DNA from: Nyssa sinensis
Taxonomy: Eukaryota > Streptophyta > Magnoliopsida > Cornales > Nyssaceae
DNA: 64,000 nt
Assembly: GCA_008638375.1 (NCBI GenBank)
Contig: CM018031.1
Location: forward strand, 17,226,915 to 17,290,914
Direction: 5' to 3'
The position numbers and the translations under genes are program-made. Under the pieces are notes generated by a model. The model saw nothing but the letters and a program-made list of their open reading frames with translations. It was not told the DNA's origin and made no database searches. Shown here piece after piece: positions 10,621 to 22,768 of the stretch; the first letter of the stretch is position 1, and every line of letters begins with the position of its first letter.

Positions 10621-12444
10621 TTTTTCCTTTTGTACCCTGTTGCACAACCAAACAAAGCAAGGTAAGGGCACCATTTTTTTTCATTATATGGGAATAGACT
10701 TGGCTCCTCTCCATTACTCACTCCCTCAATTTCTCTCAAGATAGCCTAGATGCATGATACATCACCTATTATTGAATTCTTTTTTTAGTCAATACATGAT
10801 GTGGCATGCATCCAACCATGCATTGAAGAAAGTTGGGAGAAAAGTATAATGGAGATGATCCTAATCTACCTTTTTTCATGCCTCCTTTCTACTAATTTTT
10901 CACCCTTAATTCAACGATTTATTTAGAAATGAAAATTAGTGTGTTCACTCGATACAGAATCCTGGCATCTGTATGTTACGTTGCCCTGTTGATCTGTTTA
11001 TTTATTTTTTTACCTCAATATAGATTGAAATGAGCTTGAAAACAGGTCAATGGCAACCTTACTGGTAATTGTTTTCTAAACTAATCTTTAAGCTAACCCG
11101 ATACAAGAAAGACATGCACTAGGGTTTGATGTAAATAATAATTCTTATTGAGCATGCGAAGACAGCAATGGTGACAATTTCACTCCCATATGATCAAATA
11201 GAGCATCAGAATCTTTCAGTGTACTATGGCATCTAAGTACTTTAAATAATCAACAATTTAATTATAATCCACCAATTGAAATCAAAATTTGATGCTCAGA
11301 TCAGAATGAGGCGTCCAGATCAATATATACTTAATTAATACATAATAGTCTTGGAATATAGTGTGGATAAGCGAATAATATAATCCAAACACATGGAACT
11401 TGATAAGTAAATTAAAAAAACGTCACGATGTTGATCTTCATAAGTAAATGGAGAAAACATTGAGATCTAAATTCCCACGAAATCAGGTGTTTTTTCTTCT
11501 CATTTCCTTTCTTTTTGGCAATTCACATGTGTATTGTCCATCTATCAACACTGTCATGTTGTTGACTGTCGGAATCTTAAGGTAGAGTACATTACACCTT
11601 CCGCATACTTGTGTTGGATCATGAAAGGTCTTTAAAGTTAATTAGTTTTAATAAGGATGGTTAGTATCTATTTATTATGTAACTCTTCATTAATAGTGGT
11701 ATTGAATTTAATATTTTACAACATTGTAATATTTATATAAGTTTAGCTTTATCAATTGGGCTCGGGTGATTTCTAGGGTTAAACATAAAAAAACAAAAGA
11801 GCAAGCTATCCAAACACTTGTTTGCTTGATAATTGAATGTTTTACTCCCATGTGTCATAGTTTCTAATTATATCATTATTATTAAATGACTTGAGATAGA
11901 TGTGTTAGTTGCCAAAATTATGCATATTTATCTCATAATTATTTTTAGAGCCTCTAATTTCCAAATTTTAGCCTAATTCAAATTTGTTATTCTTGATATG
12001 TTTTTATTTTCTTTATTAAATCTAAATTGCACGTAAAACTATATTGTAATATTATATTAGATAGATATGTATTTATTCAATATTTATATGTATAATGGTG
12101 TGTATATATATATATATATATATTCCTATCATTTGTCTATAAATATATGTATGTATATGTCTATGTGCATAGATATTTACATGTGTATATATATTTATTG
12201 GATATTTATTTCATTTTTAAAAATTAAATTAAATTAAGGTAGCAAAAAAGTAATGTTAATATCAAAATTACTTTTAAAATGTAGTAATCAAGCATGTTAC
12301 TTTTCACTTTTAATTTAAAAAAATAAAATAAAATAAAATTTATGATCTTATTTGTTAAAAATACTTTTAAAGAATATTACCAAATAATGCGGATGAAACA
12401 GTAAATAGAAACTTAGAACGTATTTGTTTGATCAGTTTTATTTA
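10621..12444. other. AT-rich noncoding DNA
   Basis: Contains a (TA)n run near 12105-12122 and homopolymer tracts. I see no coding frame or element boundary until the Mutator-like inverted repeat begins at 12445. Confidence 0.4.
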
Positions 12445-12500
12445 GAGTAAATTGCATTGACTTCTTCTGAGATTCCTGAAATTACATTGACCTCTCCTAT
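12445..12500 (+). repeat. Left terminal inverted repeat of the Pack-MULE-like element
   Basis: About 70 per cent identical to the reverse complement of 15188-15244 over the whole 56 bases when one or two single-base gaps are allowed. Similarity continues more weakly inward. Confidence 0.62.
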
Positions 12501-13507
12501 TACACCGACCTCTCTTATTTTACCTGACAATATACAGATACCTTAATTCAATTAATTTTTTTTCTTTTCAAAATGACAAAACTATCATTTTATTTATTTA
12601 TTTTTGTGTTTTTTCAATTTTAACAATTTTTTAAAAACTTTTTTTAAAGTTTTTTTAAAAATAAATTTAAGGTATTAACTTATTTTTATTTTATATGAAA
12701 ATAAATTTAAGATTTTTATCAATATTTATTTAAAAAATAAAAAAATTAGTCAAAATTTAAAAACAATTGAAAAAAATTATTAAAAGAGTAGTTTTGTTAT
12801 TTTGAAAAAAAAAATTCACTAAAAAAAGTTTTTGTATATTATTACATAAAATTAAAAAAATCAATATAATTTTAAAAATTTAAAAACAAATTTATAATTA
12901 TTAAAAATATAACGAAATATTAATATAATTTAGTCTTTTATTAATGATCCTATTGTTTTGATTATTTTGTACCTTTGTAGGTTTCTGAGTCACATGAATT
13001 CATATTAATTTGTTTAGACACGTACACCTTTGAAGTTTGAACTCAGTGTCGTACGCATCCCTCCACATGGAGGCTTTCTATATGCTATGTGCGACAAAAC
13101 GCAATCAGTCGACCACCAATGAGCCGTCGGCTCCATGTCCAATCTAATTTTGTTAAAGCTGTAAAGGAAATAAAAGAGTTAACGCCAATAAGCGCCAAAG
13201 TCGGATGCAAACAGACCAAAGACTAATAATTTTAAAAAATATTCTAAGGCTGCTTTCTTCTCTTTATAATCGAATTAAAATAGAACTAAAATATAAGACG
13301 ATAGCGTTCGTATTTTTTAAAAACAGTCATTCCCTGAGTTATGTGTATTACCATGCACCTTATTTCGAGACAATATTTGACCTCCCTTTCTAAAATATTA
13401 GTATTGAAGACTTAACTTTTAGTAAACCTTATCTCAATTAAAATCTGAAATTTTAATTTTTTTAATACCAATCCTTTTAAAGAACTATATTAGACAATAT
13501 TTTTTTC
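12501..13507. other. AT-rich interior of the Pack-MULE-like element
   Basis: Mostly A/T homopolymer-rich sequence. A less AT-rich patch at 13020-13210 has no recognisable coding content. Confidence 0.4.
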
Positions 13508-13840
13508 CTATTTTCTTCTTGCAATCTTTCCTATCTTCTCTCTCTGCAAAATGGTAGATAAATTATACGCCATGGTCATTTTTGAAAGTTTTGCCCAAAC
13601 CCAGTAGAAACCCCTACTCACATGTCCACTCTCACACTTGCCTCTTCTCCTCTGCCCCTCCCAATTTTCACCATTCTGTGTCCTCTGTAAACATATCAAA
13701 AGCAGAGGACAGAAAAAGAAAAGATAAAAAATTTTAGAAAATGGGGCCAAACAACTGAGAAACTGTTAATGAAAATGGAGCCAAACAACTGAGAAACTCA
13801 CCGAGCCTTTTTCTAGTACTTGAAGGAGAAATTGGATGGC
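13508..13840 (-). other. Unidentified, possibly captured, segment
   Basis: Base composition is more balanced than in the surroundings and a minus-strand frame of 80 codons is open, but no family is recognised. A short direct duplication of AAAATGGNGCCAAACAACTG separated by about 30 bases lies at 13739-13800. It could be a third captured gene fragment or the 3' flank of the BSD fragment. Confidence 0.3.
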
Positions 13841-14002
13841 AGGTGGGGTGGCTCAGCCCCACCAGAGAGCATCCCCACAATTTCTTTCAGGGTAGGCCGT
13901 TTGGCGGGCGATCTTTGCAAACAAAGGAGTGCAATTGTGATGCAAAGCAGCAACAAAATGCAAAAGATTTAAATTGCTTATATTTTTTACATTTACTTGG
14001 CA

Positions 14003-14580
14003 TCAAGCTTTCACAGGCTCATCATCATCTTCAATATCCCAATTCAAATCCTCATCCTCATCTTCATCTGCGGCACTCAGCCGCTTCCGCAGATCAGCTC
14101 TGTTTGGGCTCCCACCATGAGACACTTTCTTTTCATCATTGCTACCAAGATCCTCAATCTCATCCCAGCCAAGGTCTTCCTCCTCGGGCATTGATACAAC
14201 CGAAACATCACTATCTTTACAAGATTCAGCTTGATCAGCCTTCCCATCCAAAGCCACCTTCTCATTGGATTTTGATACTGACTCATCCTTTTTCACTTCA
14301 GATGTTTGTTCAGATAGCACTTTCTCACTATCCACATCCACACTACTCAGTTCTGCAGCATTGCCTTCATCCAAATTAACTACATTGGACTTACTTTCCC
14401 CCTTCTCGTCAACAACCCTCAAACTCTCAACTTGCAATTCATTAACAGAACTATCATCCTGCACAACTTTGGGCAAATCTTCGCCACCCAATTCCTTATT
14501 TTCCAATGCATTGCCTATGAAATAAGATTTGCCCTCTCAAACTCTGACATTGGCGAGGCCGTTACTTCCAGTGGCCTTCG
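14003..14580 (-). pseudogene. BSD-domain protein gene, 3' fragment
   Basis: The open frame from 14506 to the stop at 14003 is strongly acidic and ends with EEEDLGWDEIEDLGS, SPNRADLRKRLSAADEDEDE and NWDIEDDDEPVKA, which I recognise as the C-terminal tail of plant BSD-domain-containing proteins. The BSD domain itself, which lies N-terminal to this tail, is absent. The frame continues upstream to about 14580 without a start and crosses one TGA. Just before that an intron-like acceptor TTTTGATCTCAG occurs. Sequence after the stop resembles a 3' untranslated region. The fragment sits in the same orientation as the aspartyl protease piece, about 100 bases downstream of it. Confidence 0.7.
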
Positions 14581-14672
14581 CCCTGAGATCAAAACCAGTA
14601 ACAAAACACCAAAGCTAATTTTGGATGAGAATTAAAAGGCTCTCCGAGCCTTGCGTCAGATAGGATGAGTTC

Positions 14673-15083
14673 TTAAATTTGAGAAATTAGGTGGTGGGTT
14701 TTGTCTCTGTGTGGATTACAGGCAACCAGGTCACTGCCGGTGTCCGCCACGAGGAGGAGGCTCTGTGGCGGGGTACCGAGACTAAGATCGACGAAGTACT
14801 GGCCGGAGCCGGTGGATAAGCCGGAGGTGAAGGGAAGCTGGGGGGTTGGGGTTTTGTGGCTGTGCAAGGCGGAGAAGAGGGAAGAGAGGCGGTGCGTGTC
14901 GGAGGAGAGAGCTTCGGATGGGGAAGGAAATGAGTTTCTGTGGCATAGTGGTAGCTTGAGGTAGTCGGTAGTAGTGGTGTTTTGGGTGATGGGTTGGGTG
15001 TTGCAGAGATCTGTGAATGTGAGGATGGGGCTTATGAGAAAGAGAGGAGATGGAAGGATAAAATTTATCTGAGGGTAGTATTG
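14673..15083 (-). pseudogene. Plant aspartyl protease (A1 family) gene, 5' fragment
   Basis: Reading down from 15083 the frame gives a hydrophobic signal-like stretch, then LSSDTHRLSSLFSALHSH, then the conserved SGLSTGSGQYFVDLSLGTPP and VADTGSDLVA, the first catalytic Asp motif (DTGS, at 14730-14744) of pepsin-like plant proteases. The match stops abruptly after DLVA, where the family has W/V and a Cys-rich loop; an unrelated tail then runs to a stop. There is no Met at the natural start. The second catalytic Asp and the rest of the enzyme are missing. GC content is much higher than in the neighbourhood, as expected for a captured host exon. Confidence 0.78.
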
Positions 15084-15187
15084 TCATTTAACCATAATTT
15101 GTAAGGGTAATTTGGTAAATGCACTAAATCCGTTAACGCCGTTTGGAGACAAATTCTGACAGGGGGGACAGTGTTATTTTTGAAACC

Positions 15188-15244
15188 ATAGGGGAGGTTT
15201 CTGTAATTGTCAGAAACCTCAGGGGAGGTAAGTGTAATTATCTC
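15188..15244 (-). repeat. Right terminal inverted repeat of the Pack-MULE-like element
   Basis: Contains GGGGAGGTTTCTGTAATTGT and TCAGAAACCTCAGGGGAGGT, so it also has a small internal inverted repeat. Partner of 12445-12500. Confidence 0.62.
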
Positions 15245-17435
15245 TATTTTTTATGTTTTTTTCGGTAAGAACGAAAGATTCCTTTTATCTCCCGCCCGTG
15301 AATGCTTGTATGTGGTACGTTTTATCTTCCGCACTTCAATTAATTTTTTGGTCTTCTAATATATTTTGAGTTAATTACATTTTAATATTTTGAAGTTTGA
15401 TTTTAATTTTAAACTTAAATAAAATTCTTAATTCTTAATTAAGATAATTTAAATTTTTAATTTTTAATTTTATTTTAATTTAGACCAATCACAAATCAAT
15501 ATCTCAAATTGTTAATGATTGCTATTTATGTGATCGCACTTAATTATATTTTAATATCCTATAATTTCATAATAGTTTTAAAATAATACACTGTAATATT
15601 ATAGGAGTTTCAAATGAAACTCTATAATTTTATACAAATTTCAAGTGGGACCTAAATCGACATTGTTGAAGCTTGAAAGATTAACCCAAAAATGAAGTTG
15701 AAGGAAACATAAATTTAACCATTAGGACCTAATCTAAGTGTGAAATCTGTGAGCTAAAAGCTCATAGTTGAGCTGGTCTAGAAATTTGAAAATTTATTAA
15801 ATTATACCCCTAAAAAATAAAAAAAATATTTTAGTCCCTAATATTTTTAAAATTAAAAAAATTTCCCTAGAACTTTGAAAATTCCAATTCTGCCCCTAGA
15901 TTTTAATAAAATTACGACAATAACCTTGTATAAAGTGAGAAACTTATTTTTAGCATAAAATGAGTTATACAATGTGAAATTAAGATCCGAAATAAGACAA
16001 CTTGAGATTTTTTGACATTTTGGATCCAATGCGAGTCCCATTTGAGTAAATTAGATTCTTAAATATATAAACGAATGAGCTAAACTAATTCTAGATAAGT
16101 TCTAAAAGCTTAATTAAGCTACCAAATGATTTTCGATACCTACCTTAAAGTTTTTCGACATTCTAGATTCATAGATAGAGTCTGTTTGGTTAAATAAGGT
16201 AAAAAAACTATAGATATGCAAAATTGACCATTTTTAAAGATAAAATAATCTACTAGAATAATATAGGAGAATGAGTAAGGGCCTAACTTAAATATTATAA
16301 GTCCCTAAATCTAATAATACAACCTATTTGATTAAAAGGCAAGTAATTTATCAATTTAACCAAATTAAGACTATATGATGGTGAAATTAAAATATGTGAT
16401 GTTCCCTGATTATAGGAAGAACAAAGAATAAGGAGAAGGACACCGTTGAAAGGGGAGTCTCACTTGAAGGTAAGAAAATATGAACTCTTAAGTATGAAAT
16501 CTCTTTGCTTGCCTTCATGAGCATACTCTCCATAGCTGTCAGTAGCTCATTCCCTGAGACATGCTTTCATTATGTATTTGCTTTAATTCAACAACTCTAT
16601 ATCGGTTATGACTTCCATCTTGTGGTTATGATGATTTTTAAGGCGCATTATCATGTTATGGATATTTGTAATTTTCTATGACCTCCTTGATTCGGGCACG
16701 TGTTAACCCATTGTGACTCTCTTGTTGTGGATGTGGGACTTTATCCTAACCTTCTTGTTGTGAACATTGGTGATCTATTGTGATTCCATGCCTTGTGGAC
16801 ACCCATGACTAATTTTGAACCTTGTGTGTAGTTAGGTTTATGTTAAACACAAGGTTCTTTCACTTATCTACCGATGCCGATGGCCTTTAGGCCTATATCT
16901 AGGTATGATACCCGACATTCTACTATAATCCTCAATAAGGACGGTTTATATTTACTAGAGCTCTTTTTGCTGATTTGGACTCACCCGATTAAGTGGTACC
17001 TCCAAATAAAGCATTTTATATAGGTAGTCAGACCCATTATGTTATTTGCATTAAGGCATCTTCTGTATTAATTACATATTTGTTTCATGATTAACTCTAT
17101 ATCATATCTATTGTGTTGTGTTTGAAATAAATGTTGACCACCACTTGTGTAGTCTGTGTCTTTTGGCTTTTGTTGGTATACATACCTTATGACTATTGTT
17201 ATTCTTTGACCAAACTATATTTGAATATGGTAGCTATAATATGTACCCTATTTGTTGTGATGATCCACTAACCCATTGGTTGTTTATATCTGAAATACTA
17301 CTCTCGTGACTACTGTTGGAATTTGCTAAGAATTTATTTATTATAATCTATTATATTGCCTCTTGGAGTTTGAATCATGGCATTCACCACTTGTCCACTC
17401 ACCCTTTCTTTAACCTATGGTGGAGCGAAGAATTT
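15245..17435. other. LTR-like noncoding DNA
   Basis: No coding frame. The style (long AT-rich noncoding sequence, a splice-donor-like GGTAAGAAAAT near 16470, a GGACTCACCCGATTAAGTGG segment near 16977) is that of a large Ty3/gypsy LTR, but neither end can be fixed. A perfect 11-bp inverted repeat with a 19-base loop lies at 16817-16857 (GAACCTTGTGT / ACACAAGGTTC). It stops where a second LTR-like start, TGTAACATTTCG, appears at 17436; the purine-rich GGTGGAGCGAAGAA just before could be a polypurine tract. Confidence 0.35.
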
Positions 17436-19584
17436 TGTAACATTTCGTAAATTTAGAAAATATATAAATAAGTAAATAATGGATAATATTGGTTTTTCAT
17501 GATAATAGTGATCACAAACGTACATATGAATAAGGTGGGAAAAACTTGAATAATGTAATATGAAGTATTGATGATGCATGTGGGATGAATTGGGAAGGAG
17601 ACATGAAGCGTAGAATTAGAAGGGAAGCCAAGTCTCGGGCCTTCATTCGAATGAAGGGGAGTTCATTTGAACAAGCACCCGAAACCCTTCATCCGACCTT
17701 CGTTCGATACTTATTCGAACGATGGCACACTCATTCGAGAAATTAGGGTTTGAATACTCTTGGATGTTCATAGATTTTTAAGTCATATAAACACATTATA
17801 CCACAATGATTCATCTTTAGGAAGAATCTCACTGATTTGAAGTTAGGAATTCAAAGGTTTCTTCAAGAACAATGGGTAAGACTTAGGGTTTTTCATTTCT
17901 TCTACTAGTTCTTCAATTCTATTATGGATTAGTTTGGTTAAGTAAAATAAATAGTGTAAATCTCTTCTTGAGTTTAGGAATAAGGATTGAAGGTTGAATC
18001 TTGGAACCTTTTTCTCTACACAAAACAAATCTACTTCTCTCAAGGTTTTGAGGTAAGGATTCTAACCTAGGTTAAAGATTTTGTATTTTCCATGAGAAGC
18101 ATGCTACATTTTACTTGTCTTGTATTTCTTTCTATATGGTTATATGTTTCTATATTGCTCATTTCTTGGATTGTAATGAATGTTGAATATCTTGAATGGT
18201 ACTAATTTTGGTATATGCTTGAGATGAGGGATGAAATTGTTGAATACCATGTACGTATGTATTTTCATGCCTGAGATGAATAATGGAATTGTAAATGCCT
18301 TATATCTATATGATTATGCTTGAGAGGAATAATTAAATGTTTGAAGGTTATTAGGTTATTTTATCATATTGTACTTTTTTGATGTATGATGATATGTTAT
18401 TACGCTTTGACATGTTTATAAATGAATTGGAAAACAATGATGATGATAGAAAATGTGAAATGGAAATAAATGACAAAATATAGATATTTACTCATTTGGG
18501 ATGAATTGAATAAGGAGGGATGTGAGATTATTGGAATTGTGATGCCTTGGTTGGGAATTAAATAAAGGGCTTAAATTATGAAATAGCGAGAGTGTGTGCT
18601 AGTGAGATTTTGTTATTTCTCGATGGATCAATTTATGATGAGGATGGTCTCTCCCTTTGGGTATGGACCGTAACCCTACGCGGGTGGCAGCGTATTGCCA
18701 AGGAGATAATAGCTTACGAAGCATTGGGCCTTTCAAGGGGCGGTAGAAAAACTAAGTTTCAGAATGTTAGGATTTAACGTGAGAAGAAGGCAGTGGAAAT
18801 GAAATCTACAATTACATGACGTCTATTTACTTTTATGTGCATTATATAACATTTGCTTATATTCATTGTCTATCATCTATCTTATATGATTGAATTGAAT
18901 TGATCCTTTAAAATATTAAATGAAATGAATGTGCTGGTTATTAATGTATATACATGATGAATAGACACATGTTTGACATAACATATGTCACATTCCTACA
19001 TGTTGTACCACCTTAATATTTCCTATTTTAGAATCTCTATTAGGGTTATTGTTTTGACCCTTACCAGATGGAGGTAACAATAAGGAACTAGCACCTTAAT
19101 GATATGGGTTAGAAGAACCATTTTTGTCATTTTTGTTTATTTTGGATGTAATTAACTTTACAATTTCTTGAAGTAACTTGTTAAGGCCATGGAGGCCAAT
19201 GACTTTATATTTTGTATGTGTAAAATGAAGTACACAAAACTAGAAATGTCTCACTCTTCTGATTCATGAAAAATTGGTATAGTAAACATTACTTTTGATT
19301 TAACGTATGTTGGTAAGCCCTTAGAAATGATGAATGGAATTATGTGAAATGAATGCGTGTTATAAAATTTCAAGTGAGAATATATTAACCACAGGTGGTT
19401 GAGATATACAAGAACTATTATATGGATTGACCTTGCTTTACAGGGTCTTTTTCAGGTCTTCGGGTCAAGGGCCGTGATAAATTTACTTGTTGAGCTATGT
19501 TAGCTCATCCCAATTTTATTACTTTCTTTTTAGGAAAAGATAACCATGAAGTGTAATGAAAGAGTGAATAGTATTCCAAGCAAG
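17436..19584 (+). mobile_element. Old Ty3/gypsy-type LTR, 5' part, split by CACTA 2
   Basis: Begins TGTAACATTTCGTAAATTTA, a start typical of chromovirus LTRs, and runs without coding sequence to the CACTA 2 insertion. The end motif TTGTTGAGCTATGTTAGCTC at about 19480 is also LTR-like. The sequence resumes at 38643-38683 and, after the Tat element, plausibly at 59120-59286, where TATGGCCTAAGGG resembles an LTR tail. The last three bases before 19585 (AAG) are the CACTA 2 target duplication. A proline/arginine-poor frame at 18592-18777 is not recognised. Confidence 0.45.
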
Positions 19585-19970
19585 CACTACAAAAAAACAT
19601 AGTTTTAGCGACGCACATTATTAGCGACGCGCATAATGCGTCGCTGAAAGTGCCTTTTAGCGACGCAACCATAGGGCGTCACTAATTGTAAGGAAAAAGT
19701 AATAAAAAATGAGTTTCCCGCATAAAAAATGAGGCGCCAAACTATTAGCGACACATAAGGGGCTATGAGCGACTTACATGTGCGTCGCTAATAGTTGACG
19801 ATGGTAGCGATGTGCGTTGGGCATTGCTAATAGTTTGGATATTGGAAACGGTGTTGTTTTAACTTATTTTAGCGATGCTCATATACGTATTAGCGACGCA
19901 CACTATGTGTCGCTAATAAGTGTCCTTTTATATTCGATCACTCACACACTCTCTCTCTCTCTCTCTCAAA
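19585..19970. repeat. Left subterminal repeats of CACTA 2 with CT microsatellite
   Basis: TTAGCGACGCAC-type motifs in both orientations from 19607 to about 19918, then (CT)n at 19951-19968. Matches the arrangement at the right end of CACTA 1. Confidence 0.85.
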
Positions 19971-20379
19971 CGCTCTCTTCCTCTCGCCCGACCTCCGCAT
20001 TGTTAACGCTTGACTGCCGCATTGTTGCCACCGACCGTCACGTTGCTGCCACCAACCATCGTGTTGCTGCCGCCTGACTGCCATGACCTCTCGGTATAGA
20101 TCTCCAATCTCTCTCTCTCTAATATTCAAAAGTGAAAAACCCAATGTGAGTTGTCATGGTTCTGATTATCTAGCTTTTAGCCGAACATTGAAATAATATT
20201 TTATGGTTGTAATTGGATCTGTTATAATATGGTTTGCAAAATTCTTATGATCGTCTAAATTTTGAGAATTCTATATATAATTCTTAGTTTGGGTCTTTGT
20301 TTGAATTGATTTGTTATTGATCTTTCTGCATTAAGATCCCTTCAGGTGCCACATGCTTGCTAAATTTTTGAAATTTTTT

Positions 20380-20640
20380 TTGTCTTCAGTATTTGGAACC
20401 AAAGTTGGGGAATGTTTGCTCAATTGGTTGAGCTCATTTGGATTAGTTCTTCTTCTTTTTTTTTTTTCTTTTTTTTTTTCTGTTTTCATGGCTCGATATT
20501 TTTATTTCATTTTCAGTATTTGGGACCAAAGTTTTGGGGTATGTTTGTTTAATTGGTTGAGCACATTTGGATTACTATTATTTATTATTTTTTTCTATTT
20601 TCTTGGCTCGATATTTTAATTTCATTTTTGTTCTTGATGG
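20380..20640. repeat. Tandem duplication of about 135 bp in the leader region
   Basis: Two copies share TTTCAGTATTTGGGACCAAAG-like sequence, AATTGGTTGAGC, ACATTTGGATTA and TGGCTCGATATTTT. The open frame through this stretch is a poly-Phe artefact of T-runs. Confidence 0.8.
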
Positions 20641-22400
20641 AATGGATAGGATATGCTAACTTATAATTATAATACTTGATAATCTCTATAAAATAAAATT
20701 ATAATATACAATGATATTTGAATCACCGAATAAAAAATATGTATATTAAGATAAAATGAATAGTTTTAGAGCAATATCTGTTTTTGTCAAGTGAATCAAA
20801 AGTACAATTATTTCAATTAAAATTTAAAAAAATCACTTATAAAAGTTCTAAAAAATTTGAGACAGTACTCGTAATTTTAATTTTTTTTATTAAAACATAG
20901 AAGTAAAAATATTATAATTTTTATTTTAATGCTTTGTTATTTATGGCTAAGCCAATCATTGAAAATTAAGTATTTAAAACCACTTTAAAACAAATGTGAA
21001 AAAAAATTAATTACAATTATAGGGATGTTTTAAGTATTTAGGAATGATATCTAAAACTCCAAGTATTGTACTAATCTTTTGAAAATCTCAAACAAATTAT
21101 GAAAAGGGCAAGAAACCTAGGATAATCTTAATTTGCAATTATTTTTTGTTCCCAAGTATAATTAACCAAAAACCTTAAAATGTGGTTTTGGCCAGAAGAA
21201 TTACCAAGCCTTCACGTACCATAAGTGTCTGAAGAATTATTTCACCCAATAAAAAAAAATTTCTAATTTTGAAATTGAAATATTATTAAATAATAATGAC
21301 TAAATTCATCATATTTATAAGACTAAAAACTACTAATTTCTTCTACTTGTAAAACAAGAAACTATTAATACTCGTCTGAACAAAATTAAGAAATCCAAAG
21401 CATTCCTAAAAATAGGCCAATAATTGCAAATCCGAGATTGATAAAAGTATTAAAATGGTTTTAAATAACAATGACTAAATACATCATATTTAAAGTGTTG
21501 TTGGGTCAATTTTAAGGGTTGTCCAGGCCATTTTTTCGAAGTAATCCCTTGAGCTTTGTTTAGTACCATGAAATAGGGGTATTAAAATGATTTTTTTGTA
21601 TTTGATATGCAATTCAATATGGTTTTTTTTTCTCTCTCTCTGTCTTCTTTTTAATGTATTTGATATGCATAGTCTACTACCTCGTCAAAGAAAAATATCA
21701 CATAGAACCTCCTTTTTTTTGTTTTTTTATTTGTTGTCAATTTCGTCTGGAAGCATGTTACCTTGCTAGTCAGTCCGACAACTCAAGCATTTGATTGAAT
21801 TAGATCAGATGAGTTTTGGCCAAAAGAGCATCTAGTTCTCTTTTCTCTTATATTGTGTGCTGATGCGCCTTTTCAATAGGGCCACTATGAGCGTGGCCTA
21901 ATTTTTTTTTTTAGGGATTACTTCGTGAAAAAAAAATTATGGTGATTGTTTTGTAAGTAAGAAATTGCATTCATGTAAGCCTAGCCCCGTTCGGGAGTCA
22001 TTTTCATCACATGTGAATCTTGTTGCGAAACTTATTTGTGATTGGGCTCGTGTGTATGAAAATCAGGTTTTTGAATTATCCAGAGAGGACAGTTCGGGAA
22101 TGCAAAAATCTGCATTGCAATTAATAGCGCATATGCTTGAATATTTCACTATGATAAAATTTTAGTACGGTCTCTTATTGTTCTCTAGGTATATATTTAG
22201 GCATGCTAACGTCTATCTCGTATACTTGGAGAACCGTGGAGAGATGCTGCCAAAATTTTGTCCAAGTGGAATCAATCATTTGATTTGCTGCTGATTGCAA
22301 TGTAGATTGTGCATTTACGAATGGGATAGGACCACCTTACCCTTTAGAGAGAAGTTGGAAGTGATAGGATTCATGTTTCATATTTATAACGAGTATCATT
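20641..22400. other. Noncoding leader of CACTA 2
   Basis: AT-rich, no coding frame of note. From about 21950 to 22320 it matches 5536-5900 of CACTA 1. Probably promoter-distal leader and intron sequence ahead of the transposase gene. Confidence 0.5.
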
Positions 22401-22420
22401 TTTGACTTGTATTAGGTAGA

Positions 22421-22768
22421 TGAAAATGGATAAGAGTTGGATGGACTTGAGGGCCAGGCATTTGCCAAGGTATGTGAAGGGGATCAAAGATTTTATTGAG
22501 TTTGCTCGTGCATCTACAGATGAGAGAAATAGGATAACATGTCCATGTAGGAGGTGAAATAATAGGGATTATATGCACATAGATGAAGCCAAAGAGTACT
22601 TACTTGAACACGGGACTGGACAAGAGGTATACATGTTGGGAATTTCACGGGGAACGTCGTGACGTACGAGTGGTATTTGACGATGAAGAAGAAGACGATG
22701 ATGATGACTTTGGTAATAATGTTGGGGTTGGTTATGAAGGCTTGCCACAAATATTGGCAGACTTGTAG
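22421..22768 (+). pseudogene. Transposase-associated N-terminal domain, CACTA 2
   Basis: From the Met at about 22421 the frame gives MDKSWMDLRARHLPRYVKGI, DFIEFARASTDERN and the Cys motif ITCPCRR. A TGA replaces the third Cys codon of the motif (22557), and a frameshift follows at about 22615, after which YTCWEFHGERRDV and an acidic run are read in another phase up to a TAG after QILADL. The domain (PF13963) precedes Tnp2 in plant CACTA transposases. It is the direct counterpart of 5062-5535, including the terminal stop. Confidence 0.82.

Larger units (their letters stand above)
12445..15244. mobile_element. Pack-MULE-like element with captured gene fragments
   Basis: The two ends form a diverged inverted repeat. 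The left starts GAGTAAATTGCATTGACTTC; the right, read inward on the minus strand, starts GAGATAATTACACTTACCTC. Both continue through a shared CTGAG.TT.CTGA...ATTACA and ACCTC.CCTAT, and further inside through similar AAATGACAA.ACTA stretches. Flanking 9-mers TTTTATTTA and TATTTTTTA agree at 7 of 9 positions, weak in such AT-rich DNA. Between the ends are pieces of two unrelated plant genes in the same orientation and no transposase. Gene-fragment capture between long inverted repeats is the definition of a Pack-MULE; the assignment is inferred from structure. Confidence 0.62.

Noticed and set aside
13843..14525. Plus-strand ORFs of up to 178 codons (His/Pro-rich and Ser/Thr-rich)
   Set aside because: They lie antisense to the recognisable BSD-domain fragment and have the composition expected of shadows of an acidic coding strand.
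15245..17435. A perfect 11-bp inverted repeat at 16817-16857 as a terminator or miniature element
   Set aside because: No target duplication, poly-T context or conserved partner; one such hairpin is expected by chance in LTR-like DNA of this size.
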